A stretch of DNA of 64,000 bases from Tillus elongatus (taxonomy: Eukaryota; Arthropoda; Insecta; Coleoptera; Cleridae), in the NCBI GenBank assembly GCA_964006375.1, contig OZ023264.1:14890225-14954224 (forward strand). The letters are read 5' to 3'. How positions within the stretch are numbered: position 1 is the first letter of the stretch; every line of letters begins with the position of its first letter. Both the position numbers and the translations under genes were made by a program. Below are positions 40,971 through 60,705 of this stretch, piece by piece. The notes beneath the pieces were generated by a model. That model had not been told where the DNA came from, searched no databases, and worked only from the letters and a program-made list of their open reading frames with translations.

Positions 40971-42260
40971 GGGTGGGCCATCTAACGTTTGGAATTGCAA
41001 CTATAGTTATTTGAAGGCTTTATGACATTTTCGATGTGACAGAAAGTTAGTTTTATGTTTGACATTTATGAAATGGGTCGCTTTTCGCTTGAACAAAGTT
41101 GGGAAATATTAAAAACTTATTTCCAAAGTAGTGAGTCTTCTACTCAAACTGTAAGAAATTTATGAAAAAAAATTGACAAAAAGGAGATGCCAAAAACCCA
41201 GTTTGTAGATTAATTTGCGAAGCGAGTTCGTGAAACTGGATCGTTGTTGGATAAAACAACCCGTGTACGTACTCGTCCAGTGCGCTCAACCGAAAACATC
41301 CCTACTGTTGCTCAGAGTGTGCGTGAACAACCATCAACATCAACTCGTCATCGTTCTCAAGAATTGAACATTTCACGCACTTCTTTGAGCAGAATGTTGC
41401 ATAAAGATCTCGGTATGAATGCGTACAAAGTTCAATTAGTGCAAGACCTGAAGCCGCATGACCATCCGATGCGTTTTCGGTTTACACAGTGGGCTGAAGA
41501 CCGCTTGATCGAATATGAGCATTTTTACCGAAAAATCATCTTTTCAGATGAAGCTCATTTCCACCTCGGAGGATACGTCAATGAGCACAATTGTCGTATC
41601 TGGGGCTCAGAAAATCCACACGTCATCGTGCAGAAACCAATGAATCCACAACGATTGACTGTCTGGTGCGGATTTTGGTCTGACGGCATTATTGGGCGAT
41701 TTTTCTTCGAAAATGAGCAAGGAAACGCCGTTACGGTGAATGGCGATCGCTACCGCACCATGCTAACAGATTTTTTATTTCCCAAAATTGAACAGTATGA
41801 CATAGACGACATTTGTTTTCAACAGGACGGAGCAACGTGCCACACAGCCAACGTAACAATCGATCTTTTGCGCACTGTTTTCGAAAATCGCATAATCAGC
41901 CGAAATGCTGATGTCAATTGGCCACCTCGAAGCTGCGATTTGACTCCGTTGGACCTTTTTTTGTGGGGAGCCGTTAAGGACAAGTGTTACGCTAACCATC
42001 CAGAGACGATTGCCGACTTGAAACATGAAATCGAAGTTGCCATTGACGAAATAGAGACCCAAACAATCGAAAATGTACTGAAAAATTAAACTGATCGAAT
42101 GGGGTATTCTAAGGCTAGCCGTGGTAATCATTTGATTGATGTTGTCTTCCATTCCTAAATTCAAAGGTTCAATCTCCCTAATAAACTCATAACTTTGAAA
42201 AAATATTCATTAGTTTTTTTTTATAGCCGATTCAAATTCCAAATATTAAATGGCCCACCC
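40971..42260 (+). mobile_element. DD41D mariner-superfamily transposon, nearly intact
   Basis: 1290 bp with ends GGGTGGGCCA and TGGCCCACCC; the inverted similarity runs about 28 bp (GGGTGGGCCATCTAACGTTT against GGGTGGGCCATTTAATATTT). The transposase frame is 41073-42089. A duplicated TA is not visible at both sides. Confidence 0.9.
41073..42089 (+). pseudogene. DD41D transposase with two in-frame stops
   Basis: A 338-codon frame starting MGRFSLEQSWEILKTYF. It stays in one frame but has TGA (in RNL*KKI) and TAA (in FVD*FAKR) near the N-terminus; from 41218 on it is open. Helix-turn-helix: LNISRTSLSRMLHKDLGM. Catalytic residues: IIFSDEAHF, CFQQDGATCHTA, SCDLTPLDLFLWG, with 41 residues between the second and third Asp. 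The protein would cut and join its own ends at TA sites. Confidence 0.9.
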
Positions 42261-42952
42261 AAGAAACGACTATTTCTAAATGCTGCCTGCAAAGAGTTAA
42301 CGCAATCATTCTAATTTTACTTTTTACGAACTCAACTGTTTGAACTAATTATTTTGACACGTTGATAAAATCATCAATGTAACTTAATAAACTGGAAAGT
42401 ATTTTCGAACCACCTATATGTGAGACCTATATAATATAGGTATGTAAAATAATCTGCAAAAAGCCCACTTAGGTAATTATTACTAGGTATAAAGATCTGT
42501 TCTCTGAGCGTAAGGAAGACAAAACAATGAATTTTTGAAAATGTGGGCTACGCAAAAATTGGGGGAAGGAGAAATTTATAATTATTCAATAATCAAATAC
42601 TATCTATTATGTTAGGTTTGTTATAGTCACTTTATTAGATACCATTTAAAACCAAGGAAAGGTATGTCAGTTTTTAAGCGTAAGTTTTATAAATAGTGAT
42701 GCAAGCAAAATATACAATACAACTACGTATGTAGGTATGTATGACATTACCTATATATCATGTCTATTATCTATAGGTAAACTTATTAAAGCATTAGTGA
42801 TGTTAGTATGCAATACAGAAAAGTGATAAATTATTGTTAGTATAGTTCAGTCAGATTTTAATGCAATAAATGTCTTTAAATATATGCGTTATTAAATAAA
42901 TTAAACAGTTGGCTAACTTTATAGTAATTTTAAATTATTCAAAAAGCTACAT
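42261..42952. other. Intergenic, 3' flank of ETH
   Basis: AT-rich sequence with no ORF. The ETH 3' untranslated region (minus strand) must lie in its right part; I did not find an unambiguous poly(A) signal close to the stop. Confidence 0.4.
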
Positions 42953-50219
<7,267 letters not shown>

Positions 50220-50379
50220 TTGTATTTACTGACTTTTGCAATAGTTTATATACCTTATATCGTTAGACTAATTATAATTCAGAGTGGATTTTCAATGTTT
50301 TAGGGCAAACACACCATTGCTTGTACGTTTTTCTAGTATCATGATGGTACCTATAGTAGAATGCCTGAATTATAATTAT

Positions 50380-50682
50380 CTACCTAGTGTTTGTCGACAT
50401 AGAGTGAATTAATTTTGTTTTGTTGCTATCAGAAGTATGAAAAATAATGTTTTTCATAGCGTCTATTACATTATCGCATGGGTTTTTATCATCACAGTCT
50501 AAAAGCGACGTTGCCTTGTCGTTGCAACAATGACTGTCTCCAGCAGACCATTTCATATCATTGTTGCTTCCGCACTTTCTTAATTGGGACAGGTTTTCCA
50601 AAAGTTTTCTTATTTGTCTGCATCTTAGTTGGTAGGTGGTCGTCGTCTTTTCCTTTACGTGATAGTAAATGATTTTTTTCAC
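50380..50682 (-). CDS. Unassigned ORF, 100 codons
   Basis: Not recognised. It reads as a plausible protein rather than a low-complexity frame: KEKTTTTYQLRCRQIRKLLE, CGSNNDMKWSAGDSHCCNDK, LLDCDDKNPCDNVIDAMKNI. There are seven cysteines in the middle part. The start Met lies only a few bases from the 5' end of a jockey/CR1-like insertion, so the true 5' end may have been displaced or be in an upstream exon. It is upstream of and on the same strand as ETH. It may be an exon, a gene remnant or chance. Confidence 0.3.
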   Translation of the reverse strand: MKKIIYYHVKEKTTTTYQLRCRQIRKLLENLSQLRKCGSNNDMKWSAGDSHCCNDKATSLLDCDDKNPCDNVIDAMKNIIFHTSDSNKTKLIHSMSTNTR

Positions 50683-50685
50683 GCC

Positions 50686-53600
50686 CGAGGAGGTACCACC
50701 CCTTATATAAAGGGGTTTCAGGTTATGGTATATGAGTCGGTTTCCCTTTAAACAAAAATAATGATGGCTCCTCCTTGTACAAAAGATTCCGGAGATAAAA
50801 TACCCCTCCGTTCGGATCTCCGGGAGAGGGGTGTACAGGGGGTGCCGGCATCAAGATTTAACATATCCTTCTCGAATATATGTGGCATAAATTCTAACCT
50901 GAACTCCGTCCACCATTTCCTCTAGGCTAATAGGCCCGAACTCCTCTTCGTCACCGAAATCCAAATCAGTGCCAAAACAGCCATTAATCACCTTAATTTC
51001 TCGGGGTATGAGCTCCTTACTTCCTTTAGATTGCATGGAAGTGCGTGCATACGTCGGTAGCAATCTACCCTGCACCAGACTCTCCAATTTGGAAGCCGGA
51101 AAAAAAGACATACTTTGGATGAAACTCAGGGCTGCAACAAAATTCATCTGTTGCATTTACCGATCACCTTCTGACAACAACTTTGTCCAGCTCTTCGTCT
51201 ACCTTTCTGAAAAAACAGACCAACTGATATCTGAATATCCTTCTTCCGGGATCACTATTCTTGGTGACTTCAATGTCCATAATAATGAATGGTTAGGATC
51301 TTCAAAAACCTATCCACAAGGGAGAGCAGTGGAGGCCTTCGCAGTCAGCAATTTTTTGGCCAATATGGTTCAGTAACCTATTTACTTTCCTAACATCCCA
51401 ACACACAGCTCAAATCCCTTGGATCTCTTTCTTACTATAAAACCTGAATGCTAAAAGACATCAGTCACCGCCCCCCTTGGTCGTTCCGACCACGGCATGG
51501 TCACTGCTTCCTGCGCAATGCAACCCGAGGTCACACAGTCATCACACCCACGTATCGTTTGGCACTATTACTCCGCGAACTGGGATGAAATGCGGGATTA
51601 CTTTTCCTCATTTCCATGGGCGTCTGTCTGCCTCTCTCCTCCTGACCGCTCTGATATCTCACAAAACGTCACCGAAATCATCCAAGCTGGCATGAAATTA
51701 TTTATTTCACGTACACAGAAAACCTCTTCCGCCACTCAAAAGCCCTGGTTCTCTAAATCATGTGACAAGGCCAGACTTGAAAAGGCCAAAGCCCACAAAA
51801 CGCTTCTACACAATCCCAGTCAAGAAAACCGTCAAGCATTTAACGACGCAAGAAACCGCTATGTCCGCATTCTTTCTGAGGCAAAAACCTCGTTTAATAA
51901 CCACATCAAAAATAAAGCCCTCTCAAGCTCCAATTGCAGCAAACCCTTCTCGACTCTTGCTAGATCTATTGAAAATAATTTCTGCAAGAGCACGATCCCA
52001 CCTCTTGTTTCAGGGGAGAAAATTGTTTCTACCGCCCTGGGCAAGGCTGAACTTTTTACCTTGTTGTTCGCCAGCAATTCTACTCTCAACCCACCTCCAA
52101 ATGTTCAACCACCAACAGTCCCCAATGTCGCGCATAAAATGACGGATATCATTTTCAAAACTAAAAATGTACGAAAGATGCTCTCTTCTCTTAATACCAG
52201 GAAAGTCTCTGGCCTTTACGAGATCCTAGCAATTCTTCTCAAAAAATGCGCACCAGAAGTTTTTCCTGTCCTGACTCGTCTGTTTCAGACATCTTACAAT
52301 AGAGGCATATTCCCTAGTAACTGGAAAACTGCTCGAGTACAAACCGTCTCAAAGAAAGCATCCAAAGCGCTCCCTAGCAACTACTGGCCTATTTCTCTCC
52401 TTTCAGTCGCCTCTAAAGTGATGGAAAAGGATATAAACACCGTATTACTAAAGTTTCTTGAGAAACGCAGTCTAACCCACGACAGGCAGTATGGGTTCTG
52501 TCAGCGCAGATCAACTGCCGACCTCCTTTCTTTTGTCCCCCATTCTTGGAACAAGTATATGGAACTACACGGTGTATCCGAGATTGTCTCTCTAGTCATA
52601 TCCAAAGCATTCGACCAGGTCTGGCACGCAGCGCCGGCCTATGGCCTATCACCAAAACTCTGTACCTGGAGAGCAAATTTCCTCTCCAACCATAGCATTT
52701 CTGTTGTCGTAGACGCCCATTCCTCTAAACTGTATCCAATTAATGCAGGATTCCCTTAAGGTTCAGTTTTAGCCCCTACTTTGTTTCTCCTCCACATCAA
52801 TGACCTCCTCTCTAGCACATCCAACCCAGTTCACAGTTACGCGGACGACAGCACCCTCCACTCAAATATACAATACTCTAAGCCTGTCTCTTTAGCCCAA
52901 TTAGATGAGTATCGCGGACTCATGCAGGGTTCTGTTGCTCTGGATCTCCAAAAAATATTAGACTGGGGAAGTAGAAATCTTGTACAATTCAACTCCACCA
53001 AATCTGTCTTGCTTTCTATCTCATAGGGATACACCAGCCCTGGATCCATCACAATGAACAACCAAGTTATTCAAAGTAATGAGTTCTTTTCACTTATTGG
53101 CATTTCTGTGGATCGAAATCTCAATTGGCACCAACATGTCACATCAATTGCAGAAGCGGCTGGCAAGAAATTAAGTTTCCTCTTCCGGGCCCGCAAATAC
53201 TTTTCACCAGCTAATCTCTATACCTTATGTACTTTACAAACAAGGCCAAACCTCGAATACTGCTCCCACATCTGGGGTGCCCCTGACGCCTCTACACTCG
53301 CTATCCTGGACTCCATTCCGAAGAGAGCTATACGTCTCATCGGTGACCTTACCCTCGCCCAAAGGCTGCCATCCCTTGCCCACCGACGTGCCGTTGGGCA
53401 CCTCGCTCTATTTTATAGATATCTGCATGGGTAATGCGCAGATGAGCTTTCTTACATAGTTCCTTCACCTGCTGCCCCCAACAGATCTACCAGGGGAATA
53501 GAGCGAATCCACCCTTTTACTGTCCAGGTCACCAGACATAGAACATCTTGTTATGCCCGCTCTTTTATCCAGAGGACTTCCAAGTTGTGGAATTCCTTGC

Positions 53601-53748
53601 CGGTACATGTTTTTCCTTCTCCTCCGAACCTCCAAACCTTCAAGTACAGAGTTAAAAAGTTGCCTCCTTCCTCCTTCTCGACACCCACGGTACGATAGTA
53701 TTTAGGCTTTAAGCCCTCGTGGTGTGTTGTTGAAATATATATAAAAAA
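50686..53748 (+). mobile_element. Jockey/CR1-like non-LTR retrotransposon (family A), most complete copy
   Basis: Starts about CGAGGAGGTACCACCCCTTA and ends TGTTGTTGAAAT followed by a short TA/A tail. Endonuclease part (50969-51376 and beyond): FICCIYRSPSDNN, ITILGDFNVHNNEWLGS, then GRSDHGMV. RT part: LPSNYWPISLLSVASKVMEK, RQYGFCQRRSTADLLSF, VISKAFDQVWHA, SYADDSTLHSN (intact), then the tail ISVDRNLNWHQHVTSI. Lesions include a Gln-to-stop in NAGFP*GS at about 52757 and several frameshifts. It is the copy from which the family's gene order can be read. Confidence 0.9.
51497..52759 (+). pseudogene. Family A ORF2 segment: endonuclease end and RT fingers/palm
   Basis: An open stretch of 420 codons, from HGMVTASC after the endonuclease through KPWFSKSCDKARLEKAKAHK to LYPINAGFP, where a TAA replaces Gln of the PQGS motif. 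Catalytic first Asp region reads SLVISKAFDQVW (Asp of LDISKAF replaced by Val-Ile), so it would be inactive even without the stop. Confidence 0.8.
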
Positions 53749-54480
53749 CAGGGTGGCGCATTTCCACGGTAAAGCTCAATATAATTGTTATTATGCAAGA
53801 TAGGAGAAAAAATTGTATATGTTACCTATAGGGTTTCTTGAGCTGCATCTTATAAAATTATTTTGACAATCACAGGATCGCCCGTAAGTGGTTGGTGATA
53901 CCTACATTCCTTATTGCATTTTGGCATTTTCATCGAAATATGATGCATGTTTGTAAAGAAATCGAGACGCAGTAAGTGCGTTTTGGTTGCGAATTTTCAT
54001 TAAATCCTTTAAAAGTCAATAACCCAATTGGCTAATAACTTGACGTTCGTTGGCTAGGAACCAGTTTTTTCGGAAACATTTTGAGTCTACTTTCAAATTT
54101 TTGTTTACATTTTCAAACAATAAAGGTATTTTGATGAAATGTGATACATTGCTTATAATATAGGTTATACTCGTAACCAAATTTCGTGCCTCCTTTCTAT
54201 AAAAGAAGATACATATTTGCCATTAGAAACATTTTTATGAAAATTCACTACCATAACGAAAACGTTTTAAGTTTATTTTCTGAAAATTTTTGTACATTTT
54301 CAAACAAGTTATTTTGATAAAATATGGTACCTTGTTCCTACTATATAGGTTACACCGGTGATCAAATTGATGCCTGCTTGCATTAAAGAGACATATTTGC
54401 TATTTAAAACATTTTTATCAAAATTTACCTCCATAAAGCACTTGCTGTATCCAGACTTTTTAAAATAATTTTAGTATTTC
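53749..54480 (+). repeat. Family-T repeat modules
   Basis: Modules 'acggtaaagctcaatataat', 'cgcccgtaagtggttggtga' and 'agacgcagtaagtgcgtttt' match 14860-15120 and 48770-49280. Two internal near-duplicates occur ('aaaattcactaccataacg'; 'ggttatactcgtaaccaaat'). No ORF and no TA tract in this copy. Confidence 0.65.
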
Positions 54481-54746
54481 GATGCAGGCATTCTAGTTGA
54501 AAGTGAGGTATGACACCGGTATTGAGCCCCTATTTTTGCATGAAACATTTAGGAAACAATGATCATCTGTTATCTAATCATTCGTATTCTCTACCCATTT
54601 TACCTTTGCGATAATCAAATGGTTTAGCAACAAAATATTTTGACAGTATAGCTTCCTACGCTGTTACTGCACAATTTCGAAAACAAGTCTGGGTTAAAGA
54701 AGAGAATATTAAAGACATTTGAGCTGTTTTATCCCCATTTTACACA
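54481..54746. other. Intergenic, nothing recognised
   Basis: About 270 bp of AT-rich sequence between a family-T copy and a non-LTR fragment. Confidence 0.4.
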
Positions 54747-55975
54747 TTGCGACTCCGCGAACTGGGACAAAATGCGAGATTACTTTTCCTCATTTCCATG
54801 GGCGTCTGTCTGCTTCTCTCATCCTGACCCCTCTGATATCGTACAAAACGTCACCGAAATTATCCAAGCTGGCATAGAATTATTTATTCCACGTACACAG
54901 ACAACCTCTTCCGCCACTCAAAAGCCCTGGTTCTCTAAATCCTGTGACAAGGCCAGACTTGAAAAGGTCAAAGCTCACAAAAAGCTTCTACACAACGCCA
55001 GTCAAGAAAACCGTCAAGCATTTAACGACGCAAGAAACCGCTATGTCCGCATTATTTTTGAGGCAAAAAACTCATTTAATAACCACATCAAAAACAAAGT
55101 CCTCTTAAGCTCCAGCGGCAGCAAACCCTTCTGGACTCTTGCTAAATCTATTGGGAATGATTTCTGCAAGAGCACGTTCCCACCTCTTGTCTCAGGGGAT
55201 GAAATTGTTTCTACCGCCCTGGGCAAGGCTGAACTTTTTGCCTCGTTGTTCGCCGGCAATTCTACTCTCAACCCACCTTCAAATGTTCAACCGCCAACAG
55301 CCCCAAATGTCGCGCATAAAATGACGGATATCATTTTCAAAACTAAAAAGGTACGAAAGATGCTCTCTTTTCTTAATCGCAGGAAAGCCTCTGGCCTTGA
55401 CGAGATCCCAGCAATTCTTCTCAAAAAATGTGCACCAGAACTTGCTCCTGTCCTGACTCGTCCGTTTCAGACATCTTACAATAGAGGCATATTCCCTAGT
55501 AACTGGAAAACTGCTCGAGTACAAACCGTCCCAAAGAAAGAATCCAAAGCGCTTCCTAGCAACTACAGGCCTATTTATCTCCTTTCAGTCGCCTCTAAGG
55601 TGATGGAAAAGTATATAAACACCGAATTACTAAAATTTCTTGAAAAACATAGTCTAATTCACGACAGGCAGTACGGATTCCGTCAGCGCAGATCAACTGC
55701 CGACCTCCTTTCCCTTGTCACCCATTCTTGGAACAAATCTATGGAACTACACAGTGAATCCCAGATTGTCGCTCTAGACATATCCAAAGCATTCGACCAG
55801 GTCTGGCACGCAGCGCTGCTTAATAAACTACCGGCCTATGGCCTACCACCAAAACTCTGTACGTGGACAGCAAATTTCCTCTCTAACCGGAGCATTTCTG
55901 TTGTTGTGGATGGCCATTCCTCTAAACTGTATCCAATGAATGCAGGAGTCCCTCAAGGTTCAGCTTTAGCCTACT
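54747..55975 (+). mobile_element. Jockey/CR1-like non-LTR internal fragment (family A)
   Basis: An uninterrupted 401-codon frame (54772-55977): MRDYFSSFPWASVCFSHPDP, KPWFSKSCDKARLEKVKAHK, SNYRPIYLLSVASKVMEKYI, VALDISKAFDQVWHAALLNK and NAGVPQGSALA, then cut at the motif before FADD. The catalytic first Asp is intact. No lesion is seen within the fragment, so it is a young copy truncated at both ends. Confidence 0.88.
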
Positions 55976-56742
55976 AACATTTAATAAACATTCGCTACCA
56001 TAACACACTTGTTGTGTCCCGAATTTATTTTCTTAGAAACATGCATTATAACTTCGTGGTCGAAATTCAATACATTCAAGATCAGCTCAGAACTGACACG
56101 GACCGGGGGAATACGACTATCTAATTAAAACAAAGCATTGTTTAATCTATTTGAACTGAGCCTATTTTCCTAAAAATTTGCTACAATAACGCACTAGCTG
56201 CGTCCCAAATTTTTAATTTTTCTTTCGTTAATGTTACCTATGTATTACGTAGATTAAAGCCTAGCTTAGCATGCTAAAATGCCCCAATACCGCAGAGCAT
56301 TCGAATTTGATTAAACTGAAATCCTTATTTAGAGGCACACACCTAATAAATAGTGTTTTTGCGAAATAAGTATTTGAATGTATTAAAAGTTCTGTATTAT
56401 GGAAAAAAGTTACTGAAATTTACCTAAAGGAAGAAAAATATAGTAAAATGATTATTTAAACAAAAAGGCAACTTGTTCTCAGCCAGTCACCCATCCAATT
56501 ACTAACCTCGCCCGTAGTTGCTTAACTTCAGTGATCAAGCTCATATACTCAACGTGGTATTGCTGTTCCCTGTTGGACATTATTTATTTTAGAGATTTTA
56601 GTAAACCGCTGAATTTACTAAAAACTACTGCCAAATCATCAGAGAATGGGTCTATTTTAAATGAATTTTCTATAAATATTTTAGTAAAACGATGGACAAT
56701 GATGGTTGGAGCTATAACTTAAGGCATTGTAAAACACCTTTA
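55976..56742. other. Intergenic with family-T module fragments
   Basis: 'aacacacttgttgtgtcccg' at about 55998 and 'aacgcactagctgcgtccca' at about 56190 are family-T phrases. The part at 56600-56720 resembles 48660-48700 ('ccgtcattgtccttcatttt' complement). No gene. Confidence 0.45.
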
Positions 56743-57985
56743 CCAGGGCGGTAGAAACAATTTCATCCCATGAAACAAGAGGTGAGAACGTGCACTTGCA
56801 GAAAATATTCCCAATAGATTTAGCAAGAGTCCCGAAAGGGTTTGCTGCTGCTGGAGCTTGAGAGGAGTTTGTTTTTGATGTGGTTGTTGAACGAGTTTTT
56901 TGCCTCAGAAAGAATGCGTCGGTAAATGCTTGACGGTTTTCTTGACTGGGATTGTGTAGAAGCGTTTTGTGAGCTTTGACCTTTTCAAGTCTGGCCTTGT
57001 CACAGGATTTAGAGAATCAGGGCTTTTGAGTGGGTGAAGAGCTTTCTGTGTACGTGGAATAAATAATTCCACCCCGCTTGGATGATTTCGGTGACGTTTT
57101 GTGAGATATCAGAGGGGCCAGGGTGAGAGAAGCAGACAGATGCCTATGGAAATGAGGAAAAGTAATCCCGCATTTCGTCCCAGTTCGCCGAGTTGTAGTG
57201 CCAAACGATACGTGGGTGTGATGACTGTGTGACCTCGGGTTGCATTCCTCAGAAAGCAGTGATTTGAGCTGTGTGTTGGGATGCGAGGAAAGTAAGTAGG
57301 TTGCTGAACCATATTGGCTAAATAATTGCTGACTGCGAAGGCCTCCGCTGCTCTCCCTTGTGGATAGCTTTTTTAAGATCCTAATCATTCCTTATTATGG
57401 ACATTGAAGTCACATCGAAGGAAGGATATTCAGAAATCAGATGGTCGGTTTTTTCAGAAAGGAAGTCGAAGAGCTGGCCAAAGTTTTTGTCAGAAGGTGA
57501 CCGGTAAATGCAGAGAGAGTTTCATCAAAAGTATGTCTTTTCTTCCAGCTCCCAAATTGGGGAGTCTGGTGCAGGGTAGAATGCTACGGACGTATGCGCA
57601 CACACTTCCATGCAATATAAAGGAACTAAGGAGCTCATTAGTGGCTGTTTTGGCACTGATTTGGGTTTCGGTGTCGAAGAGGAGTTGGTGCTTACTAACC
57701 TGGAGGAAATGGTGAACGTAGTTCAGGTTAGAATTTAGGCCACATATATTTGAGAAGGATATGTTAAATCTTCATGCCGGCGCCCCCTGCACACCCCTCT
57801 CCCGGAGATCCAGATGGAGGGGTATTTTATCTCCGGAATCTTTTGTACAAGAAGGAGCCATCATCATGTTTGTTTGTAAGGGAAACCGACTGATACACCA
57901 GAACCGGAAATGTCCGTTGGGACTTCACCGGGCGCTTTATGTAAAGGGTGGTACCTCCTCGGACATGAAAAATAATAAGTAATTA
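56743..57985 (-). mobile_element. Jockey/CR1-like 5' half (family A), opposite strand
   Basis: The minus strand runs from the 5' start (complement of GTGGTACCTCCTCGGACATG at about 57950) through the endonuclease region to about the KAELF segment. Pieces read ATYLLSSHPNTQLKSLL and HVSFGTTTRRTGTKCGITF in shifted frames. It complements the adjacent + fragment (54747-55975), and the two may derive from one inverted insertion or from two. Confidence 0.8.
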
Positions 57986-58179
57986 AATAAATAGATATAT
58001 AACTAATATAGCCTAACATTAAAATTTAGTTTAATAAATTAATTTTTAATGCTGAAATTAAAGTTTTGTTTAATTAACCAGAAGCACAAGTTTGTAACTT
58101 ATTTGTCACATAATGCAATGTATAATTTATATCAATAAATATTACTATTACTATTACCCGCGTTCTTTGGACTTAATTA

Positions 58180-58348
58180 TGAAACAAAATTTAAAAAATT
58201 CGGGACGCAGCAAGTGCGTTATCGAAGCGATATTTCATTAAATGCTTCAAATTGTATAACCCAATTTTCTATAAACCTAGGAAGTTAAATTTTGGCACGT
58301 AGTACGAGCGCGAATTTGGGCCACTAGAACCCGAAACGAAGATCCGTT

Positions 58349-58409
<61 letters not shown>

Positions 58410-58720
58410 ACACGATAACTCAAAAAGTTACTAACCGATTTTAATAAAACTTGCCAAGAATCTTTCTTTTATTAATAGCTTGGAAGAGTTGGCTGGCCAG
58501 ACCTATCAACCAGTTTTTCAACAAAAAAAATACTTCTAAAAAAAAATGGTATCTTAAAAAATAACAAAGGTATTTTGATGAAATCCGGTTGGTATGTTGC
58601 GCTCGTAAATATCTTACTAGATACCAAAACTTTCTAGGTTTATAGAAAATTGAGTAATTTGAAGTATTTAATAAAAATTCTCTACCATAACGCACTTGCT
58701 GGGTCCCGAAAATTGATTTA
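58180..58720. repeat. Family-T repeat with TA tract 58353-58407
   Basis: 'cgggacgcagcaagtgcgtt' at about 58201, the TA tract, 'cacacgataactcaaaaagt' at about 58409, and the inverted end 'aacgcacttgctgggtcccg' at about 58689. This copy shows the module at both ends in inverted orientation, giving possible family borders. Confidence 0.7.
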
Positions 58721-58819
58721 TTCTAAAATTGATGTGTTTTGAGATTGTTTTATAAATATACACAATATAACTGAGATACTGAATTTATTCCATTTCCACA
58801 CTGTATATACCTATATATA

Positions 58820-60705
58820 GGGTGGCGCATTGAAAACGAAACAGACCGATTTGCGTCCAGAGAAATTTTTTTTTTAAGAAACGCTGAAACAGGTCAATTT
58901 TAATATTGAGGGGGACATGGTTTGACATAAAACTAAACTTTGTCACATCAACCCCTTAGGGTGGTGATAACAACCTTTATATTTTAAATAGGGAACATGG
59001 GTCTAGTGTTACATCATTTGAAAGCTGTTTATTTTCTATATTCAGCACACAAATTTTTTTGGAAGTTTTATCAACTCGTTTAAAAAATATTCACAGTTGA
59101 AGATGCAAAAACGCATTTTACTCATTCCGATAAGAAATGTGCTGATAGTCAATGTTTTGTTGGTTTGTAAACAAAAAATTGACTATTAGAACATTTCTTA
59201 TCGGAATGAGAAAAATGCGATTTATTATTTCAGTTTATCGGTCGGCTTGATACTTGATAGTACTACTGAAAATTAATTTCACAATGGTGTATTCTGTAGA
59301 AGAAAGAGTTGAAATAATTACTCTTTTTTTCAAAAACGATAACTCTGCCAACCGTACCGCACATTTGTTTAATGAACGACATCTGAACAGACATGTTAAC
59401 AGAAAATACATTTTGGAGTTAGTTGCAAAGTTTCGACAAAGTGGTTCAGTAGACAACAAAAAAAAGGGGTCCTGAACGTGAATTTCCGGTTAGAAATGAG
59501 ACTACTGAAATTGAACTTTTAGCACAAATTGCTGCAGCACCAACTTTGAGCACGAGAAAATTGGCCACTGTTTCAAACTTTAAAAGAACAACTATTCAGC
59601 GAATATTGAAGCATCATAAATTTCACCCGTATAAAATTCATCTTGTACAATAACTGAATGAAGATGATTTTGATCGGCGGCTGGAGTTTTGTGAAGATAT
59701 GACTGCACGAATAGCTGATAACGGGAACTTTCTGTTCAATATCTGTTTTTCAGACGAGTGTACGTTTTTATTAAACTCTACAGTCAATCTTCATAATTGT
59801 CCACACTCAAACTCCACAGAAATTGAATATCTGGACTGGCATTTTTGGAGACCGTTTAATCGGACCAATTTTTCTTGATGGCAATTTGAGTGGCGAAATG
59901 TATTTGAAGTTACTAGAAGATATCGTTTACCCTCTACTAATTGACATTGTTGAAAATGATGATCGCTATCCAGAAAATCAATTAGTGTTTCAACAAGATG
60001 GAGCTCCTCCGCATTTTTCACAATGTGTTAGGAAGTTTTTCAGCAGAGAGTTTCCAGGACAATGGATTGGGAGTAGAGGTGCTATTGAGTGGCCCCCTAG
60101 ATCACCGGATTTAACTCCTTTAGACTTCTTTCTATGGGGCCATTTAAAGAGTAGAATTTTCGCAACAGAACCGGAGTCTCTGGAAGAATTACGACGACGC
60201 ATTGTTGAAGAATGCCGTCAAATAACTCCACAAATGCCCCAGAATGTCAGAGCTCGTTTTGAACAAAATTTGTACTTTTGTATGGAAGCTGGTGGTCAAT
60301 AGTTTGAACACTTACTTAACTGAATAAACATTTTTGAACGTTTGGTTTTGTTTTTGGTTTTTTTAACGAAAAATGACTAATCAGTGCATTTCTTATCACA
60401 ATGAATGAAATACGTTCTTGCAACTCCAACTGTGAATAATTTTTAAACGAGTTGATAAAACTTCAAAAAAAAAATTTGTGTGCTGAATTCAGAAAAGAAA
60501 GAGCTTTCAAATGGTGTAACACTCGACCCATGTTCCCTATTTAAAATATGAGGGTTGTTATCACTACCCTTAAGAGGTTGATGTGACAAAGTTGAGTTTT
60601 ATGTGAAAACATGTCCCCCTCAATATTAAAATTGACTTGTTTCAGCGTTTCTTAAAAAAATATTCTCTGGACGCAAATCGGTCTGTTTCGTTTTCAATGC
60701 GCCAG

